A stretch of 64,000 nucleotides of DNA from Flectonema sp. DT1601 (Eukaryota > Euglenozoa > Diplonemea > Diplonemida > Diplonemidae). This document shows, piece by piece, positions 31,261-40,062 of this stretch. The notes under the pieces are model-generated. The model worked only from the letters and a program-made list of their open reading frames with translations, made no database searches and was not told where the DNA came from. The stretch lies in assembly GCA_964019425.1 (NCBI GenBank), contig OZ025867.1:1-64000 (forward strand). The letters are read 5' to 3'. Every line of letters starts with the position of its first letter. Position 1 is the stretch's first letter. The position numbers and the translations under genes were made by a program.

Positions 31261-34200
31261 ATGCAAGTTTCTGTGACGGATTATTACGGTTTTAACGATG
31301 AGTTGACAGTCACAGTTGGTGCTGATTCTGTTGTGAGCAACTTGTTGAAGGCAGCGGCTTACGAGTGGGCTTTGGATGAGGATGAATGTGAATTGTGGTT
31401 CGATTATGATGCCCTTTGCGACGGTAAGCGGCTGGCAGATCTCCTTGTTGGAAATGCAAACATCGAGTTTGAAGTGCGGCAGAAGCTGGTTCGGATCTTC
31501 GGTAAATGTTCGTTTGTTGGTAGCAAATGGAAGGTTCTTCGTTGGATGGAATACCACATTACGGAGGACCGCATTACGAAGGATTTATGTCTGGACACTC
31601 CCACATTCTCGGTGGGTGGTTGCCTCACTATTGACGAGGGGTTGCTTCCTTCAGATGCCAAACGGATTTCCTTCCGCCATTCAAATTGCAGACAAAGTGA
31701 TTGTGCATGCACGGTAGTCTCACAAGTTACTTCTATTGGAAATTATTTCTTGTCTGAGTGTTCACAAATCACTTCTGTTGACTTTTCAGATCGTTATAGT
31801 GTCACCAGTATTGGATCTAATTTTTTGTCTAATTGTCCACTACTCACTTCTGTTAACCTTTCAGGTCTTAGTAGTGTCAAGGAAATTGGACATTATTTTT
31901 TGTCTAATTGTCCACGACTCACTTCTCTTGACCTTTCAGGTCTTAGTGGTGTCACCAGTATTGGACAGTTTTTTTTGTATAAGTGTTCACAAATCACTTC
32001 TGTTAACCTGAAAGGTCTTGGTAGTGTGGAGGAAATTGGACATCATTTTTTGTCTAATTCAAAAATCACTTTTGTTGACCTTTCAGGTCTTAGAAGTGTC
32101 AAGAAAATTGGACATTATTTTTTGTCTGAGTGTTCAGAAATCACTTCTCCTGTTGACCTTTCAGGTCTTACTAGTGTCACCAGTATTGGAATTAATTTTT
32201 TGTCTAATTGTCCAAGACTCGCTTCTGTTGACCTGAAAGGTCTTAGTAGTGTCACTGAAATTGGACAGTATTTTTTGTATAAGTGTTCACAAATCACTTC
32301 TGTTAACCTGAAAGGTCTTAGTAGTGTCACCAGTATTGAATATAAATTTTTGTCTAATTGTCCACGACTCACTTCTCTTGACCTGAAAGGTCTTAGAAGT
32401 GTCAAGGAAATTGGACAGTATTTTTTGTCTGAGTGTTCAGAAATCACTTCTGTTAACCTTTCAGGTCTTAGTAGTGTCACAAGTATTGGAAATTCTTTTT
32501 TGCTTAATAGTCCAAAACTCACTTCTGTTGACCTTTCAGGTCTTAGAAGTGTCAAGAAAATTGGACAGTATTTTTCGTCTAATTGTCCACGACTCACTTC
32601 TGTTAAGCTGAAAGGTCTTAGTAGTGTCAAGGAAATTGGACATTATTTTTTGTCTAATTGTCCACGACTCACTTCTCTTGACCTTTCAGGTCTTAGTGGT
32701 GTCACCAGTATTGGACAGTTTTTTTTGTATAAGTGTTCACAAATCACTTCTGTTAACCTGAAAGGTCTTAGTAGTGTGGAGGAAATTGGACATCATTTTT
32801 TGTCTGAGTGTTCAGCAATCACTTCTATTAACCTTTCAGGTCTTAGTAGAGTCACCAGTATTGGAGACTTGTTTGATTGTACATCAGATTCTATTAGTGC
32901 CACCAGTATTGAATGTAGATTTTTGTCTAATTATCCACGACTCACTTCTGTTGACCTTTCAGGTCTTAGTAGTGCCACCAGTATTGGGGATGATTTCTTG
33001 TTTAATTGTCCAGTACTCACTTCTGTTGACCTTTCAGGTCTTAGTAGTGCCACCAGTATTGGGGATGATTTCTTGTTAAATTGTCCAGAACTTACTTTTG
33101 TTGACCTTTCAGGCCTTAGTAGTGCCACCAGTATTGGAAATAATTTTTTGTCTAATTATCTACTACTCACTTCTGTTGACCTGAAAGGTCTTAGTAGAGT
33201 CACCAGTATTGGAGATTATTTCTTGTTTAATTGTCCAGTACTCACTTTTGTTGACCTTTCAGGTCTTAGTGAGGTGACCAGTATTGGAAATGAGTTTTTG
33301 TCTAGTTGTTCAACAATCACTTCTCTTGACCATTCAGGTCTTAGTAGTGTCACCAGTATTGGAAATAGTTTCTTATTTGATTGTTCACAACTTACTTCTG
33401 TTAAATTTTTGCCTGAGTGTTCAGAAATCACTTCTGTTGACCTTTCAGGTCTTAGTAGTGTCACCAGTATTGGAAATGAGTTTTTGTCTAGTTGTTCAAC
33501 AATGACTTCTGTTAACCTGAAAGGTCTTAGTAGTGTCACCAGTATTGGAAATGATTTTTTATCTGATTGTTCAGAAATCACTTCTGTTGACCTTTCAGGT
33601 CTTAGTAGTGTCAACAGTATTGGAGATGATTTCTTATTTAATTGTCCAAAACTCACTTCTATTAACCTTTCAGATCTTCTTGGCATCACCAGTATTGGAA
33701 AGAATTTTTTATCTAATTCGCAAATCACTTCTCTTGACCTTTCAGGTCTTAGTAGTGTCACCGGTATTGGAAATAAGTTTTTGTCTAATTGTCCACTACT
33801 CACGTCTGTTGACCTGAAAGGTCTTAGTAGTGTCACCAGTATTGGAAATAAGTTTTTGTCTAATTGTCCACTACTCACGTCTGTTGACCTTTCAGGTCTT
33901 AGTAGTGTCAACAGTATTGGAGATGATTTCTTATTTAATTGTCCAAAACTCACTTCTATTAACCTTTCAGATCTTCTTGGCATCACCAGTATTGGAAATA
34001 ATTTTTTATCTAATTCGCAAATCACTTCTCTTGACCTTTCAGGTCTTAGTAGTCTCGGAAGTATTGGAAATTATTTTTTGCGTTATTGTTTAAAAATCGC
34101 TTCTCTTAACCCTTCAGGTCTTAGTAGAGTCACCAGTATTGGAAATAAGTTTTTGAAAAATTGTCCAAAACTCTCTTCTGTTAACCTTTCAGGTCTTAGT

Positions 34201-34620
34201 AGTGTCAGAAGTATTGGAAATTATTTTTTGCGTTATTGTTTAAAAATCACTTCTCTTAACCTTTCAGGTCTTAGTAGAGTCACCAGTATTGGAAATAAGT
34301 TTTTGGAAAATTGTTCACAAATCACTTCTGTTAACCTTTCTAGTCTTAGTAATGTGACCAGTATTGGAAATAAGTTTTTGTCCAATTGTCCACTACTCAC
34401 TTCTGTTAACCTTTCAGGTCTTATTAGTGTCACCAGTATTGAAAATAATTTTTTGTCTAATTGTTCAAAAATCACATCCCTTGACCTTTCAGGTCTTAGT
34501 AGAGTGAATGAAATTGGTGAGAGCTTCCTCGTTAATTGCAGATCACTGGAATCTGTTCAGCTGCCTCAAAATAATGGCGTTCTCTTTGAACAGTCTGTGA
34601 AAGCTGCGATTAATCATTAA
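31261..34620 (+). CDS. Ubiquitin-like domain/leucine-rich-repeat protein, array gene 1
   Basis: 1119 residues, one exon. Residues 1-80 align by eye with ubiquitin: MQVSV start, VTVGADSVVSNLLKAA helix region, CELWF and GKRLADLL strands, ending EFEVR. A cysteine-containing linker (RIFGKCSF..., LCLDTPTFSVGG, RHSNCRQSDCAC) runs to about 155. Then about 40 LRRs of 24 residues follow, consensus LTSVDLSGLSSVTSIGNNFL plus SNCP, of the BspA-like type that forms a solenoid for protein binding. It ends with the cap ESVQLPQNNGVLFEQSV. No signal peptide or membrane segment is seen, so it is probably intracellular. One stretch (near GDLFDCTSDSISATSIECRF) breaks the repeat period. Repeats are similar at DNA level, a sign of ongoing unit exchange. 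Confidence 0.88.
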   Translation: MQVSVTDYYGFNDELTVTVGADSVVSNLLKAAAYEWALDEDECELWFDYDALCDGKRLADLLVGNANIEFEVRQKLVRIFGKCSFVGSKWKVLRWMEYHITEDRITKDLCLDTPTFSVGGCLTIDEGLLPSDAKRISFRHSNCRQSDCACTVVSQVTSIGNYFLSECSQITSVDFSDRYSVTSIGSNFLSNCPLLTSVNLSGLSSVKEIGHYFLSNCPRLTSLDLSGLSGVTSIGQFFLYKCSQITSVNLKGLGSVEEIGHHFLSNSKITFVDLSGLRSVKKIGHYFLSECSEITSPVDLSGLTSVTSIGINFLSNCPRLASVDLKGLSSVTEIGQYFLYKCSQITSVNLKGLSSVTSIEYKFLSNCPRLTSLDLKGLRSVKEIGQYFLSECSEITSVNLSGLSSVTSIGNSFLLNSPKLTSVDLSGLRSVKKIGQYFSSNCPRLTSVKLKGLSSVKEIGHYFLSNCPRLTSLDLSGLSGVTSIGQFFLYKCSQITSVNLKGLSSVEEIGHHFLSECSAITSINLSGLSRVTSIGDLFDCTSDSISATSIECRFLSNYPRLTSVDLSGLSSATSIGDDFLFNCPVLTSVDLSGLSSATSIGDDFLLNCPELTFVDLSGLSSATSIGNNFLSNYLLLTSVDLKGLSRVTSIGDYFLFNCPVLTFVDLSGLSEVTSIGNEFLSSCSTITSLDHSGLSSVTSIGNSFLFDCSQLTSVKFLPECSEITSVDLSGLSSVTSIGNEFLSSCSTMTSVNLKGLSSVTSIGNDFLSDCSEITSVDLSGLSSVNSIGDDFLFNCPKLTSINLSDLLGITSIGKNFLSNSQITSLDLSGLSSVTGIGNKFLSNCPLLTSVDLKGLSSVTSIGNKFLSNCPLLTSVDLSGLSSVNSIGDDFLFNCPKLTSINLSDLLGITSIGNNFLSNSQITSLDLSGLSSLGSIGNYFLRYCLKIASLNPSGLSRVTSIGNKFLKNCPKLSSVNLSGLSSVRSIGNYFLRYCLKITSLNLSGLSRVTSIGNKFLENCSQITSVNLSSLSNVTSIGNKFLSNCPLLTSVNLSGLISVTSIENNFLSNCSKITSLDLSGLSRVNEIGESFLVNCRSLESVQLPQNNGVLFEQSVKAAINH

Positions 34621-35307
34621 ATGTAAAGTGTTGAATTGATTCTTGGTTGTTTATTTATATTTTTGTATTTCTGTTTGAAGTATTGTAAGGAGCTGTATAA
34701 GAATGTTTGGACAGCAAACCGTTTTTTCACTGACCCTTGCCCTGCCTGTGAGTATTAAAGGAGTGTGGGCATATGGCACATGTGGTCGTATTATAAGGAA
34801 AGATGTATATGAAAGAAGGAAATTTTTTTTATTTTTTTTCACCTTCCCCCCACTCCCAGATCATTTCTCTTTTATTTTCTTTAGTTGTTTACAACCTGTT
34901 AGCCTCTGGGCAAGGTGGAGGCTGGAAGTCGATCACTTCCAGCCAATACTATGAAACTACAATCTTCGCGATTGGGTCCTTACTGATGCGGGCTACCCAG
35001 ACCCCTCGTAGTCATCAGTTTGTATTTTGATAACTAAACTAAACTAAAGTACACTAATGCAATCTGTCATTTTAAATCCGGAATTTTGAAGAACCTTTGT
35101 GCGGAATTGTTACGGGGTTTTCCCACGATAAACCTTGTGGGTCTATAGACAGCTAACTTATTAATGATATTTTTAGTATTTGATTAAAAAATAGATTCCT
35201 ATTTAAAGTAATTAGTTATGTGAGACTATCCTATTTTTTATATTTGTATTCAAATTGCCGTTACTTTCTTTTAGTTCTTCTTTCCTAAGTTATCTTGCGG
35301 AAGGAAG
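34621..35307. other. 3' flank of LRR gene 1, with LINE-tail and intron-derived segments
   Basis: 34621-34718 matches the 3' UTR-like tail of the other LRR genes. 34900-35040 is a LINE-tail-like repeat (GGCAAGGTGGAGGCTGGAAG, GATTGGGTCC, TAGTCATCAGTTTG) ending in an (ACTAA)n-like tail. 35070-35130 resembles macro-gene intron 3 near 29505-29555. 35131-35296 copies macro-gene intron 2. Confidence 0.6.
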
Positions 35308-35517
35308 TGTTTAAAAATCATTTCTCTTGACCTTGCAGGTCTTAGTGGTGTCACCAGTTTTGGAAATGATTTTTTATCTGATTGTTCAGAAATCACTTCT
35401 GTTGACCTTTCAGGTCTTAATGGTGTGAAAGAAGTTGGTGAGGGCGTCTTCGCTAATTGCACCAAACTGATTTCTAACATTAAGCTGCCTCAAGATAATG
35501 GCCGTCTCTTTGTCTAA
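35308..35517 (+). pseudogene. LRR gene C-terminal fragment 1
   Basis: An open 69-codon fragment has two LRRs (SLDLAGLSGVTSFGNDFL, SVDLSGLNGVKEVG) and a C-terminal cap ending IKLPQDNGRLFV and a stop. It has no start or N-terminal domain. It is joined directly to the 3' end of the macro-intron-derived segment. The cap is the kind gene 2 would have, not that of gene 1. Confidence 0.8.
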
Positions 35518-37461
35518 TTAAAATTCCCTCTTTTTTTTTCTTTTTCTTTTGCCTAGATTGTGTCTCACCTACTGCCAGTTCTGCGATCACACCGAGGCGG
35601 ACGAGCACCAACTAAGTGCAAGGGAGTGGTCAGCACAATCATATCTTCTTCGACACAGACAACCAACCGTTTTTAGCCGCCATGCTGAAGGAATAGGACA
35701 GCTACCTAGCCTTACCTAGACAGGAATTACTGTGGCATCTCAACAAATACTCCAACTTACCTAAATAATAAGTAGCTGTCATAATCATCCAAGAGGTTAC
35801 TATGTTATTCTGTTTTATTTTATTTTCAAAAGATCTCTTCTTTTTATTTTTTTTGTTTTATCATTTCTCAACTTCTTCTTCGCTCCCTGGAGTTTGTTGT
35901 TATTTTTGTTAGCGAGTCGGGTCAAGGCGGAATGGAAGCATCGAATTAGTCGAGTCTCTCGAATATTAGTATTCTTCGCTGAAGCTAAAGAAAAGTAATC
36001 CTGTCAGGGATTATGTCGTAGTATTGATCAGGACTCACAGGTAGTTAATCATTACACCCTGTTGTCTCTCTTCAACTGGTACTCGATGGTGTGTCGGACT
36101 CGCTAATTTTCTAATTCGATACCTTTTCTTTTACTTATCTCTATTTTTTATTCTCACTTTTCAAAACTGAAATTAATAATCTCAACTAACTAATTATGAC
36201 TTTTCTTTTTTCTATATTTTGATTCAGTTCTATTGTAAACTATTCTAACTAACTGATAACTATTAATACTAACTATACTGGACAAGGTTGAAGCATGGTG
36301 GTAGTAGATCTCTTGATTTAGTATACCCCGTGACGAAAACTAATAAAATAATCCTTTCAGGGATTAGGTTCTTCCTTCTACCGCAGCTTTGAGCTACCAG
36401 GTTCTATGTGAGTGTCTACCTAACCGATACTCGGTGGTCTGATGGACTTGCTAACTATCTCTTTGAACAGTCTGTGAAAGCTTCGATTAATCATTAAATG
36501 TAAAGTGTTGAATTGATTCTTGGTTGTTTATTTATATTTTTTGTATTTCTGTTTGAAGTATTGTAAGGGGCTGTATAAGAATGTTTGGACAGCAAACTGA
36601 AAAAAAACAATGAAATAGTTTTGTGTTCCCCAATTTCTTAGATAGTTTAATTTAAAACCGGTTCTCTTTGATTCCCTTTTTAAGAGTCATCGGTGGAAGA
36701 GTGAGATGATCAACTCACACTTAGTAGTCTTTCCAGTATTGATAATTATTTTCAGTTTTTCTTGTTCAAAATCACTTCTCTTGACCTTTCATATTTTAGT
36801 GCGATATAGTACTGCACCAGCGTCTTCGTACACCTGGTGGTCACAAGACTCGGACACATCTAGAATACTGTCTGAGCTTTTTTTATTTTATTTTTTTTAT
36901 TCCTCCCTCCCCGTTTGGCCGAACCCTGTATTCGTTTTAGCCAGTTTCAAGTTGCTTTATATTTAATAATCGTATCAAGTTACTCCCCATAAACATGACT
37001 CAGACACTAATTAGTTGGCTATCTTAAAGAAATAACCGGGTTGACGTAGTCCCTTTGCTGAGAAGGGCAAACGCGATGAGTGGGACAGGCTTGTCTCCCT
37101 TGCACTCTTCGCTGAAGAGGGCTGGGGTAGGGTGAAGTAGTCTGAAAAATTTTCTTTAATTTTAGCCCGAAACCAACCATTATTTGTTTGTTGTCCTTCG
37201 AATATTTGAATTTGATTGACTGAGTGATTTTCTTTGATTCACGACTACAAATATTTCTTCAGTCGACTACTTTGATATTAACTTTGGTAAATACTCAAAA
37301 TAGTTGTTCTATACTAACCAACACCCCCCACGTCCTATATCCTACCCGTAAGTATTGCCTTTTCTTTGTACGTCTTCCGCGTACATTTCTTAATTGCAGC
37401 GTCCTGAAATCTACTCGGCTGCCTCAATATAATGTCGCTCTCTTAAAACCTTAGAAATAGT

Positions 37462-37890
37462 GTGAAGGTGACATGTAGTCGCCATTCGAGTGTTATCATT
37501 TTATTTGGTGATTTATCATTATCATCTCCTGAGTTCGATCTGTTTGACATCACTTTCGGTGTTCTCGCAGTCTCTTCCAACACTCCTGTCTCCTTGTTCT
37601 CTTATTCTATTAAACCTGTTCTCAATATTCTCTTGAGGACAGGACTTCGGTCTGTTCAAGTAGTCTTTGACCACCTGCTCGACTCTTTGTTTTCCTCAAC
37701 GATGGTTGGACTAGTTACTCATCCAAGTTTTAAGTATGCGTTCTCATTGAGGGCAGACCTGCGTGACTATTATCTCATTGCTGTTGCCTCTCTTCTGTCG
37801 TCCTCAGGAGGAACACCTACTAAATGTTTCCCGTGTTTTTCAATTGTCAGACTTAAACCAAGAGAAAGTATAAAAGAAAGACAAACATGA
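37462..37890 (+). CDS. Hypothetical 142-codon open frame in the duplicated spacer, copy 1
   Basis: Starts MKVTCSRHSSVIILFGDLSL and includes RSVQVVFDHLLDSLFSSTMV. I do not recognise a family. The frame is open in both spacer copies, and about half of the few differences between them are silent. It has no obvious leader acceptor and may be a relic rather than a gene. Confidence 0.3.
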   Translation: MKVTCSRHSSVIILFGDLSLSSPEFDLFDITFGVLAVSSNTPVSLFSYSIKPVLNILLRTGLRSVQVVFDHLLDSLFSSTMVGLVTHPSFKYAFSLRADLRDYYLIAVASLLSSSGGTPTKCFPCFSIVRLKPRESIKERQT

Positions 37891-38256
37891 AAGTGAAAAT
37901 TGCAAAAAAACAAAGAGTCTGGAAGCACAGACGAGTGTAACCAAAAAAAGAAAATAAATAAAAAAAGAGCGTCATATTGCGCAGTGGATCTTGCCACTGG
38001 GTGTTTATTTAGAGCGTCCTACTGGGGTATATGGAAAAGGCTAAAGGTCCACACCTACACTCACCTACAAGTAACAGGTAGAGCCAGGCGTCCACTGTAG
38101 CGGGTGGGTGAAAGGACAGCTAATGCTGGAGTTGACCAAAAAAAAAAAAAAAAAAGAATACTCCATGATAGCGCAGTAGTGTTAGTGTCAGAGTGAAACT
38201 AAAATTAATATTTATTTTTTTTCTTTCAGCAGATTAATAAAAAAAAAGGAATAAAA

Positions 38257-38996
38257 CATAGATGGAAGTGCCCTACAATTTGGAGGGCGTGTAGGGCGCT
38301 TGTAGGGCGCTTTTAATATAAATATTATTTTGGAGGGCGCTTTTTTTTACCTTTTTTATTACTATAAGACAGCTAAATTGACGTCGACTTACACTGACGC
38401 GCAAGTATTTTGACGCAGAAGCCAAAAAAAATTTTTGACATGCTTGGCAGTCTTTCGAAAAAGAGAAAAAAGGGTGTCACGGGGCACGAACCCGAGACCT
38501 CCAGGTCATGGTTCGGAGGTCAACAATGGCAAAAACAATGGGCTACTCCTTGAGAGCTTCCGGAGCCTGCTGCAATCCCTGAAGCTGAAACTCATTTCAG
38601 TGGACGATGCATCCTCCCAGATCTACAAGGAGCTGATTAGCCTGCAGAATGCACCGAGTCGAATATAGAGGGATTCGAGGAGGGAGAGAGCGTTCTTGCT
38701 AACCTGTTAATAGGCCGGTCTTCACGGTACCTTGTGAGAAAAAAAAGAAGTTTACTGGTGGCAAGTAAACTGATATCCCAGAGACGCATTTGATCGGGCG
38801 AACCGGAGAAAAATCAAATAAGATGCGATTCGACCCTCGCTGAGGGCAGGGGTGTGTCAAAATGAGCTCGGCATTATATTAAATTTAATTAAAAAAGCGC
38901 CCTACGCGCCCTCCAGCGCCCTATTTTGGCCCTACAAAATTTTGTGGCTGATTTTCACCAGGCGCCCTCCAAATTTGGAGGGCACTTCCATCTATG
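38257..38996. mobile_element. 740-bp element with terminal inverted repeats (MITE/foldback type), copy 1
   Basis: The left end CATAGATGGAAGTGCCCTAC is the near-exact inverse of the right end GGGCACTTCCATCTATG. The inverted arms continue inward for tens of bases through GGAGGGCG and TAGGGCGC subrepeats to GGCGCTTTT / AAAAAAGCGCC. ATAAAA flanks both sides (38251-38256 and 38997-39002), a possible target duplication; a TA dinucleotide duplication inside CATAG is the alternative. No transposase is encoded. The interior has a short open frame (TNPRPPGHGSEVNNG) and, on the minus strand, a GGTCTCGGGTTCGTGCCCC stretch like a tRNA T-arm/B-box followed by a T run. Confidence 0.8.
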
Positions 38997-39002
38997 ATAA
39001 AA

Positions 39003-40062
39003 AGAGAAGGAAATTGATTCGAAGTAAATGATCAAAAAGATACACTCACGGAATATGTTATTCTCCTTGTCAGTCATGGCTGAATGATATTATTCTGCCA
39101 AGTTATCTTTTTTTTCCCTGAGCGTTCAGTATTGCTGTCCGCGATAAAACAAAAAATATGGAGCTGTTGTCTGAGTGATTTATTTATTTATTTTTTTTCC
39201 CCCCCCTCACGTCATGTGTTTTTTTTATAAACATTATAACAAAGTAACTACATCCTAGTCTTGCTAACTAAGATGCTTCAGTCACAACAGATGATTGACT
39301 TACTTCTACACCATACTGATGATGAGAGAATAGAGGTAAGAGGTATATGGATTACTCTCGAAACCTAATAGTTACTTTAAAAGGCTAAGTTAAGCATCAC
39401 ACCTAGTCACTGTATCTCAGAACTAATGTTAAATTATCGTTATGTTTTTTATGATACAAAACATTTGTATTTTACGTACAAAATCAAACAGTTAACCCCC
39501 CTCACGTCCTTTGATTAACAACTACAAATATTTCTTCAGTCGACTACTTTGATATTAATTTAGTTAATACTCAAAGTTGTTGCTGTTTTTACATCGTCAA
39601 AGTTTCACCCCCCGCGTCCTGCATTCAATCCCCGTAATGATTGCCCTTTCTATCCACGTCTTCCTCAGCACATATTTATTCCCCCAACTCGTATGTTTGA
39701 GCACGTAATAACATAATGAGTTTCTCTCTGGGTATTATTAATGCTCAGTAAAGGAGGAAAACAAAATAAAATAAAAAGAGGCGGATTGGTTGTTTTTCTT
39801 GCTTTTGTTAGTTCTTATCCTTGAGAAGTTAATATCCGTAACTGTTCAAAGGAAGTGTTTACAAACAGAGTAGAGCCGTAATAGTATTTTATAGGAAATT
39901 ACAACCACAGAATATGTTGCACTATTCAGGAATGGAAGCTGCTTTTCAGTATTTCCTTATTACTTTACGATTGTTGCCGCGGTTTGGAACACTTCAGCAA
40001 GATTAATAAATCTTTTTTTTTCTGTCAGTAGATTACTAAAAGAACAAGCAAAGAAAACAACA
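39003..40062 (+). promoter_or_regulatory. Conserved upstream block of LRR gene 2, with a 282-bp insertion
   Basis: Matches the gene 1 block, but 39214-39495 is extra. The insertion is flanked by 13-bp direct repeats CCCCCCTCACGTC (39201-39213 and 39496-39508). Its left half matches 20225-20375 and its right half matches the 350-bp repeats at 55041 and 56303. The block ends with TTTCTGTCAG (AG 40027-40028) and the same 34-nt A-rich leader. Confidence 0.7.
39214..39495. repeat. Composite dispersed repeat inside an LRR upstream block
   Basis: Present here but absent from the equivalent positions near 30703 and 49628. 13-bp direct repeats at both ends look like a target duplication or a recombination scar. 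It is built of two pieces each seen elsewhere in the window (20225-20375 and 55295-55384). No coding capacity. Confidence 0.6.

Larger units (their letters stand above)
35518..39213. repeat. Array spacer, duplicated at 45947-49633 and partly at 42540-43978
   Basis: About 3.7 kb nearly identical to 45947-49633. The first 1.4 kb (to 36920) also follows LRR gene 2 at 42580-43978. It contains two LINE-tail-like repeats in tandem (about 35890-36125 and 36278-36455), a copy of the LRR gene 3' end (CTTTGAACAGTCTGTGAAAG at about 36460), an unrecognised ORF (37462-37890), and a TIR element (38257-38996). Few differences separate the copies, so the duplication is recent. Confidence 0.8.

Noticed and set aside
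33216-34025. Long minus-strand open frame of LLRPERSTEV-type repeats
   Set aside because: It is antisense to LRR gene 1. The 72-bp repeat lacks stops in this frame, so length is automatic. No start context or leader acceptor supports it.
34703-35030. Open frames downstream of LRR gene 1 as small genes
   Set aside because: They overlap a LINE-tail-like repeat and flank sequence shared with other array members, and have no recognisable protein features.
38465-38525. tRNA gene in the TIR element (minus strand T-arm-like GGGTTCGTGCCCC, then T run)
   Set aside because: No acceptor stem or D-arm can be formed. The neighbouring GACCTCC/GGAGGTC stem does not fit an anticodon arm, so it is at most a tRNA-like relic.
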